From Spartobacteria bacterium (GTDB lineage: Bacteria; Verrucomicrobiota; Verrucomicrobiia; Chthoniobacterales; UBA10450): a DNA stretch of 8,543 bases. Below, one piece after another: positions 1 through 5,675 of this stretch. The first letter of the stretch is position 1. Each line of letters begins with the position of its first letter. The position numbers and the translations under genes are program-made. The stretch spans positions 1 to 8,543 of the forward strand of contig DMCG01000194.1 of the NCBI GenBank assembly GCA_003445855.1. The letters run 5' to 3'. The notes beneath the pieces are model-generated. The model made no database searches and was not told the DNA's origin. It saw only the letters and a list, made by a program, of their open reading frames with translations.

Positions 1-1235
1 GTCGCGACGAAGAACTTCGCAAGATCGACATCTTCCCTGGCAAAGCCGGTTTGCCCTGCACTCTCGACTTCGCGAAACGCTGTTTGCGCTTCCGAAGCTT
101 CCCGCCCGATTAACGCAGCCAGTCCTTGATGCATACGCGCCCAATCGCAAAGCGGCTGATTATTTTTCGCATCAATCGCGAGCCGTGCGAAAGCAGCGCG
201 GGCGACGTTGTGCTTTCCCGCGATGAGCTGGCGTCGCGCGCCGTTGTATTGCCGTTCGAGCTCGGGCAACGGGATTGAAACAGCCGCATTGCTCCTCGCA
301 CGCTCTTGCGCCTGGCGGGCGAAAAAGAACGCCGCCGCGGCAAGCAGTGCGACGAGCAAAGCCGCGCCAATAAAAAAACGACGTCGCCGGACGCCGCGCG
401 CAAGATCGACATCGTCCACTCCTTTCAGCGCGCGTTCCGCCCCCTCAAGTTCCGCGACGAGCTCGTCGTAGGAAGAAAAACGCCGTGCGGGCTCGGGCGC
501 GATCATCCGATGAAAGACACGCGCCGTTGCCTCGGAAACTTCCGGCACGATTTTGCGAAGATCGAGTGGCCGGTTTTTTAGTTCCCGAAGCGCAACGGCC
601 GAATTAGTTTCGCCTTCAATGGGAGCTTTGCCGGCGATGGCGTGGAAAAGCGTGGCCCCGAGGCTGTAAATGTCGCTGCGGAAATCCTCCCGCTCGTTGT
701 TTAATCGTTCCGGCGCGACATAATAAGGTGTGCCCCAGATCTCGCCTCACGTCTCCGCGCTTTGTGCCGCGACGCCCGCCAGCCCGAAGTCGCCGATCTT
801 TGCCGTGTGCTCATCGACGAAGAGAATGTTCGCCGGTTTCACGTCGCGATGAATGAGACCTTTCCGATGCGCGGCCCGCAGCCCTTTCGCTACCTGGATG
901 CCGGATTCGAGCACCTGTTCTTCCGGCAACCGCGTTCGCTGTTCGATAAAATCATCCAGACTTCCGTGATCGACCAATTCCATCACGAGATAAAACTGTC
1001 CGTGATCTATTCCAGAGGAGAAGACCTGTATGACATTTGGATGGTTTACGGAGGCGGCGACGCGTGCCTCCTGTTGCAATCGAGAAGTGTGGTCGCTTTC
1101 GCCGCCGAGATCCCTGCGCAACAGTTTCAGCGCCACCAAGCGGTCCAACAGCGTGTCACGCGCCTTATACACCGTGCCCATACCGCCAACGCCAAGTGTC
1201 TCCAGCAGGACGAAATGATGGAATGTCCGTTCCAC
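1..1235 (-). pseudogene. Decayed membrane Ser/Thr protein kinase (tandem copy of the 1520-3307 gene), 3' end outside the window
   Basis: A Hanks-type kinase domain opens at GTG 1233-1235. It has the glycine loop GVGGMG, VALK, HRDVKPAN and DFG motifs, then meets an in-frame TGA at 747-749, between DFG and the APE motif. Reading the same frame past the stop, I find no further stop down to base 1: about 249 codons that continue the homology (YYVAPERL, SDIYSLG, a hydrophobic transmembrane stretch near 320-375, and a C-terminal domain ending ...DVDLAKFFVAT). The intact neighbour has the codons for T-R-G-V-I-W-G where this copy has T-stop-G-E-I-W-G, so a C-to-T change in a CGA arginine codon is the simplest origin. 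A second lesion, a 1-bp deletion, cuts off the N-terminal zinc ribbon (next entry). The 162-aa fragment lacks the activation loop end and the C-lobe, so it should have no kinase activity. Alternatives are a sequencing error or stop readthrough, but two independent lesions favour a true pseudogene. Confidence 0.85.
747..749 (-). other. In-frame TGA nonsense codon in the kinase activation loop
   Basis: The + strand reads TCA here (TGA on the minus strand). The flanking codons align with the intact paralogue: ...A-E-T before and I-W-G-T-P-Y-Y after. The stop falls between DFG and APE. No selenocysteine-type context is evident, and the paralogue has Arg at this place. Confidence 0.85.
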
Positions 1236-1397
1236 AGGTTTTTCTCACCGCATCCCGGACAGACCACACGCGGCAGCAGGTTCCGGTTGAGTAAAGGTCG
1301 CAAGGGACATGCAATCGCCGAAGTTCGATTTCATAAACTCCGCGATCTTCGTTTTCAGTTCTTCCAGTGAAGGCAGCGGTGGTGAGTTTTGCTCCAT
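1236..1397 (-). pseudogene. Frame-shifted zinc-ribbon remnant and former N-terminus of the decayed kinase
   Basis: Bases 1241-1261 read CPGCGEK on the minus strand and match CPKCGEK of the intact paralogue (3191-3211), but not in the frame of the following kinase domain. Between this zinc knuckle and the shared ERTF codons this copy has 7 bases where the paralogue has 8, a 1-bp deletion. The kinase frame itself runs into TGA at 1245-1247. Upstream in that frame is an ATG (1395-1397) opening a 50-codon reading frame that starts MEQNSPPLPSLEELK. It may be the old start, or chance. In the knuckle's frame the first Cys pair reads CPLR instead of CPAC, so the metal site is damaged as well. It belongs to the same broken gene as 1-1235. 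Confidence 0.55.
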
Positions 1398-1519
1398 GCT
1401 CGCGCTCAAAAAGGTCCCGCGAAAATCTATTATGGCAACGGGCCGTCTAAATCTGACTCCCGGACGCGGATCCGTTCATCCTCGCTTCGCAGGGACAGCA
1501 AAGTTGCGCAGCCTAGAAA
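1398..1519. other. Short intergenic gap between the two kinase copies
   Basis: These 122 bp lie between the stop of the intact kinase (TAG at 1520-1522) and the possible start of the decayed copy. I see no strong hairpin followed by a T-run, so no clear intrinsic terminator. A CATAAT hexamer on the minus strand near 1431-1436 could be a weak -10, but no convincing -35 partner stands at the right distance. Nothing else is recognisable. Confidence 0.4.
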
Positions 1520-3307
1520 CTACGGCCGTTTCTTGCGCCTAATCGGCGTTTCTTGCTGCGTCGCACGAATCGCAAGTGCTTCCTCCTCCCGAGTCAGTTC
1601 ATCTGAAAGAACGCTGTCGGTTTTCAGCTTGCCCTTGAGATCGCGTAGCTTCGTTAATCTTGTCAATAACCCGGCTGACGTTCCAGCGCTGGGGGGCTGA
1701 TTTTTCCAGGCGGTGAACAGCCGGCAATCATCGTGATACTTTTGAGCGAGCCGTTTGTATTCCGCGACCCAGGCGAATTTTCCGGTTGGTTGGGCTCTGA
1801 TGAACTGTTCCAGTAGCGAAGTTGCGTCACCCAGGTCCAGCTGGTCGATGTCCTCCAAGGCAAAGAGCAAAAGCGCAAATGCTTCGAAGTTGCTCGCGTT
1901 TTCGCGATCACCGACATCGGCTGGCACAATACCGGTTGCGAGAAATGTCCTCGCAGTGGCCACAAAAAACTTCGAAAGATCGACATCTTTCTTGGCAAAA
2001 CCGGTTTGTCCCGCATTTTCAATTGCCCGCAACGCCTGGCGCGTTTGCGACATGTCCCGCGCAACCAACGCGGCAAGGGCTTCATGCATCCGTGCCCAAT
2101 CGTAGAGCGGCTGCTGATCTTTCGCGTCAGCAGCAATTCGTGCGAAGGACGTTCGTGCGACATTGTGCTTTCCCGCGATGAACTGCCGACGCGTCTCATC
2201 ATATTGCCGGTTCAACTCCGCTGACCTCGCCTCGGCCGCCGCATGTTCGCGCGCTTTACGAACGAACCAAAATGATGCCGGTATCATCATGGTTATAAGC
2301 AAAGCCAGGATAATCAAAAATTTCCGTGGGAGCCGACGCGGACGCGCTGAAAGCTCGACAGAATCCCTGTCTGTCAGTGCTCGATACGCGTCTTCAAGTT
2401 GTGTAATCAGTTCGTCATACGAGCCGAACCGCTTCCATGGAATGGGAGCGATCATGCGCTGAAAGACGTCCGCCGTCGTAACCGAAACGTCTGGCGCGAT
2501 TGTGCGCAGATCGAGCGGCTTTTTCTTTAACTCCCGCAGATCGATCGTGGAATTTGCGTCGCCTTCGATCGGCGTTTTGCCTGTTATGGCGTGAAAAAGC
2601 GTTGCGCCAAGACTGTAAATGTCGCTGCGAAAATCCTCCGGCTCATTGTTTAATCGCTCCGGCGCGACATAGTATGGCGTGCCCCAAATCACGCCGCGCG
2701 TTTCAGCTGCTCGAACCGCTACGCCGGCCAAACCAAAATCGCCGATCTTCGCTGTCTGTTCATCGACAAACAAAATATTGGCTGGTTTCACGTCACGATG
2801 AATCACGCGTTTCCGATACGCGGCGCGCAAGCCTTTCGCGACCTGAATTCCAGACTGGAGAACTTGTTCTTCCGGCAAACGTTTTCGTTGCTCGATAAGA
2901 TCATCCAGACTTCCATGATCGACCAATTCCATCACGACATAAAATTGTCCGTGATCAGTTCCGGAAGAAAAGACCTGGACGACATTTGGATGATTCACAG
3001 AGGCAGCGGCACGTGCCTCCTGTTGCAGCCCAGAAGCATGATCGTTTTCCCCGGCAAGATTCTTGCGCAACAACTTCAACGCCACCAAACGGTCGAGCAA
3101 AGTGTCACGCGCCTTGTAAACTGTGCCCATGCCGCCAACGCCAACAGTCTCAAGCAGGACGAAATGATCGAACGTCCGTTCCGCCCGCATTTTCTCGCCG
3201 CATTTGGGACACGCCACACGCGCCAATGGCTCCGCGTCGGCCGTATTCATTCCCGTGCCGCAGGCTGGGCACGTTTGTATAATCGACAAGCTCTCTTCAA
3301 TGGCCAT
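1520..3307 (-). CDS. Membrane-anchored Ser/Thr protein kinase with N-terminal zinc ribbon
   Basis: A 595-aa protein if it starts at ATG 3305-3307. The frame stays open to an ATG at 3376, but that start would run 29 bp into the divergent rluD gene, so I prefer the start just before the zinc ribbon. Order: zinc ribbon with C13-x2-C16 and C33-x2-C36; Hanks-type kinase domain about 47-310 with glycine loop GVGGMG 56-61, Lys78 (VALK), Glu97, HRD 170-172 with Lys174 and Asn177, DFG 190-192, APE 215-217 and SDIYSLG 228-234; one transmembrane helix about 330-349; then about 245 residues of mostly helical, TPR-like sequence, predicted to lie outside the cytoplasm. All catalytic residues are present, so it should phosphorylate Ser/Thr of cytoplasmic targets, perhaps in response to something sensed by the outer domain (inference). 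Substrate and signal are unknown. The decayed copy downstream shows it arose from, or gave rise to, a tandem duplication. Confidence 0.93.
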   Translation of the reverse strand: MAIEESLSIIQTCPACGTGMNTADAEPLARVACPKCGEKMRAERTFDHFVLLETVGVGGMGTVYKARDTLLDRLVALKLLRKNLAGENDHASGLQQEARAAASVNHPNVVQVFSSGTDHGQFYVVMELVDHGSLDDLIEQRKRLPEEQVLQSGIQVAKGLRAAYRKRVIHRDVKPANILFVDEQTAKIGDFGLAGVAVRAAETRGVIWGTPYYVAPERLNNEPEDFRSDIYSLGATLFHAITGKTPIEGDANSTIDLRELKKKPLDLRTIAPDVSVTTADVFQRMIAPIPWKRFGSYDELITQLEDAYRALTDRDSVELSARPRRLPRKFLIILALLITMMIPASFWFVRKAREHAAAEARSAELNRQYDETRRQFIAGKHNVARTSFARIAADAKDQQPLYDWARMHEALAALVARDMSQTRQALRAIENAGQTGFAKKDVDLSKFFVATARTFLATGIVPADVGDRENASNFEAFALLLFALEDIDQLDLGDATSLLEQFIRAQPTGKFAWVAEYKRLAQKYHDDCRLFTAWKNQPPSAGTSAGLLTRLTKLRDLKGKLKTDSVLSDELTREEEALAIRATQQETPIRRKKRP

Positions 3308-3347
3308 TTGAACCGATTGTAACATTCGCCAGTTCCAGAGCAACGAG
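3308..3347. promoter_or_regulatory. 40-bp gap between the divergent kinase and rluD starts
   Basis: Any promoters for the two divergent genes must lie in this gap or reach into the coding regions. On the minus strand TACAAT (3316-3321) is a good -10 match. TTGCTC (3338-3343), 16 bp upstream of it, is a poor -35 with 3 of 6 matches. If it is used, the kinase transcript would be almost leaderless. I see no clear promoter for rluD and no Shine-Dalgarno sequence for either gene. Confidence 0.2.
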
Positions 3348-4289
3348 ATGACGAGGGGCCTGTTGGACACACTCAAAAACCCGACGAAGATCCAGCTCGT
3401 CGTGCCGGAGGATGGCGCACGGGTTCGCCTCGATCGTTTTCTGGCAAACGAGCTTCCAGCCTATTCGCGCGCGCGACTGCAGCAATTGATCCGTGCTGGA
3501 TTCGTTACGCTCAACGGGGCAGCCGCGCGGCCGCGCGATCTCATCCGCGACGGCGATGAAATTGAGCTACACGAGCCGCCGCTTGAAAAGATCGACAATC
3601 AACCGGAAGCGATTCCGCTCGAGATTCTTTTCGAGGACGGCGATCTCGTCGTTATTAACAAACCGGCCGGCCTCGTTGTTCATCCGGGCGCCGGTCATCG
3701 CGAACACACGCTTGTCAATGCATTGCTCAATCATTGCCCCACTCTTTCCGGCATCGGCGGAAAAGAACGGCCCGGCATCGTGCATCGCCTCGACAAAGAA
3801 ACGAGCGGATGCATCGTGAGCGCAAAGAACGATGACGCGCACCGGGGTTTGTCGCTCCAGTTTGCGGCGCGCACGGTGGAAAAAATTTATCTCGCTCTCG
3901 TCGCCGGGAAGTTGCGCAGGAACGCGGGCGTGATCGAAGAGAAAATCGCGCGACACCCTGTAGATCGACAACGAATGAGAGTGACATCATCGCGGGGGCG
4001 CGCGGCCATGACCGAGTATCGCGTTGTTCGCTCCTCTGGCGAAATGAGCTTGATCGAGTGCCGATTGCACAGCGGCCGGACCCATCAAATTCGCGTCCAT
4101 CTTCATCACCTCGGTCACCCGGTGCTGGGCGACAAAATTTATGCGCGAAAGTTCGCGAATAAATTCCCGCGGCAAATGCTGCATGCCTGGAAGCTTGGCT
4201 TTCGGCATCCGCGCACCGGCGAATGGAAAAACTTTCAAGCACCTTTGCCTAACGACTTCGCCGAGGCAATGAGAACGACGGGGCTGTAG
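3348..4289 (+). CDS. rluD: RluA/RluD-family 23S rRNA pseudouridine synthase
   Basis: A 313-aa protein, normal length for the family. An N-terminal S4 RNA-binding domain covers about residues 24-75 (VRLDRFLANELPAYSRARLQ, then GFVTLNG). The catalytic domain starts near residue 92. It holds VVINKPAGLVVHPG (101-114), the signature RPGIVHRLDKETSG (141-154) with the catalytic aspartate D149, and the late family motif GRTHQIRVHLHHLGHPVLGD (243-262). The S4 domain plus this motif set is typical of RluD, which converts uridines of 23S rRNA helix 69 to pseudouridine in the cytoplasm. RluC and other RluA relatives are possible, so the exact target sites are inferred. The start is the first ATG after the gap; no Shine-Dalgarno is visible. 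The stop codon TAG (4287-4289) is supplied by the CTGTAG end of the twin-hairpin element that follows, so the last codon (Leu) also lies in the element. Two copies of the AAGATCGACA-type motif are in this gene. Confidence 0.94.
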   Translation: MTRGLLDTLKNPTKIQLVVPEDGARVRLDRFLANELPAYSRARLQQLIRAGFVTLNGAAARPRDLIRDGDEIELHEPPLEKIDNQPEAIPLEILFEDGDLVVINKPAGLVVHPGAGHREHTLVNALLNHCPTLSGIGGKERPGIVHRLDKETSGCIVSAKNDDAHRGLSLQFAARTVEKIYLALVAGKLRRNAGVIEEKIARHPVDRQRMRVTSSRGRAAMTEYRVVRSSGEMSLIECRLHSGRTHQIRVHLHHLGHPVLGDKIYARKFANKFPRQMLHAWKLGFRHPRTGEWKNFQAPLPNDFAEAMRTTGL

Positions 4290-4345
4290 CGGCGCTCTAT
4301 GAGCGCCGTTGTCGTAATTCCGGCGGTCACAGACCGCCGCTACAG
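4284..4345. repeat. Twin-hairpin REP-like element A (CTGTAG...CTACAG)
   Basis: 62 bp made of two perfect hairpins inside a larger inverted repeat. Hairpin 1 has an 8-bp stem CGGCGCTC/GAGCGCCG (4290-4297 and 4301-4308) with a TAT loop. Hairpin 2 has an 8-bp stem CGGCGGTC/GACCGCCG (4321-4328 and 4332-4339) with an ACA loop. The 12-bp linker is TTGTCGTAATTC. The outer arms CTGTAGCGGCG (4284-4294) and CGCCGCTACAG (4335-4345) are exact reverse complements. It fills the gap between two convergent genes: it contains the rluD stop codon and ends 4 bp from the TAA of the next gene. Like REP/BIME elements it could end transcription from both sides or protect mRNA 3' ends; that role is inferred. There is no T-run, so it is not a classical intrinsic terminator. 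Confidence 0.8.
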
Positions 4346-4349
4346 GCGT

Positions 4350-5660
4350 TTATGCTCTCTTTTTCCTCAGCGCCGAAATCGAAACCGCGACAAGCGGCGG
4401 AATGCTAATGAGCGCGCGCATCCAGGGTTCCGCATGCCACGGCAAAAAGAAGAGCCGTTCATTCCAGAACAGATAATAAGCGAAGATCGTGACCGAGAGC
4501 ACGTGCCAGGCGTAGGCGCGCCGCCACGTGGCAAGCGGCAGAATCCAGGTGCAATACCATGGATGCAAAACGGGAGTGAGAACGAGCGCGGTTCCGAGCG
4601 CCCAAAGCATTCCCCGTTTCCAATTCCGAACGAAGAGCAACGAGACCGCGATGACGAACACAATGAGAATGACGTTGTAATGATAATTTTTTTGGTGCGG
4701 ATTGGCCCAGACGGTATCTTCAACCACCCACCAAAAAAGATCGTTGAGCCGAGTCACGTAGGTGAATTGGCCTAACGAATCCCAAATTCGTACTTTGGGA
4801 AATCCAAAGGGCAAACCGAGCACTGCCGGAATCGCCAGGCTGATCGCAAGAACAACCGCACGCCAGCGGAGCGCGAAAACGCAAAGCAGCAAAAGCAAAA
4901 CCGGAATGAGCTCGAACGAGATGGCGATGCCAAAAAGGATGGAGGTGCAAACCGCCCAGAACCACTTTTGCGTCGATCCAGGCTCCGTGGTGGATCGAAC
5001 GAGGCAAAGAATGCCGCCGACGAGCGGCAACATCATGAGGCTGTCGAAGTGCGCCGCGCCGGCGAAGCTGTAGGCGACGAGCGGGTTCCACGCGTACCAA
5101 GCGGCGTGGCGATACCGATTGTCGCCGCCGATCAATCGCAAAAGCAGAAACGCCGTCGCAAGATCGACAATCGCAAAGACGAGCTTGTAAAAAAGCGGCC
5201 GATCGGAAACACCGCTGAAAAATCGGAACACTATCTCGGCTCCCGGCGCATAACTGGCGCGGACACTAGGATGATTGATTTTTGCCGACTCCGGAAAACT
5301 TCGCCGAAGCGGATCGAGCTTCGGATCATCGGGCGCAACAAGATAAGGATTAAATCCAGCGCGCTGGATTTTTCCTTCCCACTCGTAGCGCCATAAATCG
5401 TCGCTCGGCGCAAGGGGCAAAGCGATCACGCGAAGTGCAATCGCCACAGCGAAAAAAAGGATCGCTTGTTGCCGCCTTCCGATGTCGATCTTGAAATTGG
5501 AGGCGGCGATCCAGTAGGCGATTCCGGAGAGAAAGGCCGCGACGACAAACTTCCCCGGCATCAATTCGAGCGTCCAGTCATCGAAAAAATTGAGCGCCGC
5601 GAAAAAGAAAAGCTCCACCGCGATTGCAAGTGAAAGGCCGAGAAGAGGGCCGCGTTTCAT
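4350..5660 (-). CDS. Polytopic membrane glycosyltransferase, GT-C fold (GT87/mannosyltransferase-like)
   Basis: A 436-aa protein with about ten or more hydrophobic helices (for example near 5-25, 36-53, 66-84, 157-175, 205-222, 235-262, 266-285, 328-345, 350-365, 385-400 and 415-430). The loop after the third helix holds an acidic motif, SDDLWRYEWEGKIQRAG-FNPY (86-106, D87 and D88), of the kind that marks GT-C enzymes using polyprenyl-phosphate sugars. Later landmarks are GAAHFDSLMMLP (201-212), with a conserved His/Asp loop, and HPWY (366-369). It probably moves a sugar, perhaps mannose, from a lipid carrier onto a glycan or lipid at the outer face of the inner membrane; donor and acceptor are not visible. 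It follows the hydrolase/glycosyltransferase fusion gene by 15 bp and is very likely in the same transcript. The ATG start has no obvious Shine-Dalgarno sequence, as expected if translation is coupled. The C-terminus is basic (RKKRA). Confidence 0.88.
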   Translation of the reverse strand: MKRGPLLGLSLAIAVELFFFAALNFFDDWTLELMPGKFVVAAFLSGIAYWIAASNFKIDIGRRQQAILFFAVAIALRVIALPLAPSDDLWRYEWEGKIQRAGFNPYLVAPDDPKLDPLRRSFPESAKINHPSVRASYAPGAEIVFRFFSGVSDRPLFYKLVFAIVDLATAFLLLRLIGGDNRYRHAAWYAWNPLVAYSFAGAAHFDSLMMLPLVGGILCLVRSTTEPGSTQKWFWAVCTSILFGIAISFELIPVLLLLLCVFALRWRAVVLAISLAIPAVLGLPFGFPKVRIWDSLGQFTYVTRLNDLFWWVVEDTVWANPHQKNYHYNVILIVFVIAVSLLFVRNWKRGMLWALGTALVLTPVLHPWYCTWILPLATWRRAYAWHVLSVTIFAYYLFWNERLFFLPWHAEPWMRALISIPPLVAVSISALRKKRA

Positions 5661-5675
5661 TTTTGCCGGCGGGAT

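Noticed and set aside
747..749. TGA read as selenocysteine or programmed readthrough
   Set aside because: The paralogue has arginine here, kinases do not use Sec at this place, no suitable stem-loop stands out, and a second frame lesion exists upstream.
762..1370. Plus-strand open frames at 762-1370 and 2798-3322 that resemble each other
   Set aside because: Their similarity is fully explained by the duplicated kinase genes on the opposite strand. They are shadows of the HRD-to-glycine-loop region.
3308..3376. Longer kinase start at ATG 3374-3376
   Set aside because: It would overlap the divergent rluD coding sequence and adds 23 residues with no domain. The ATG at 3305-3307 starts shortly before the zinc ribbon.
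3958..3963. CTGTAG inside rluD (also at 5068-5073 in the GT-C gene)
   Set aside because: The hexamer matches the end of the twin-hairpin elements, but no hairpins or paired CTACAG follow. Both are ordinary coding sequence.
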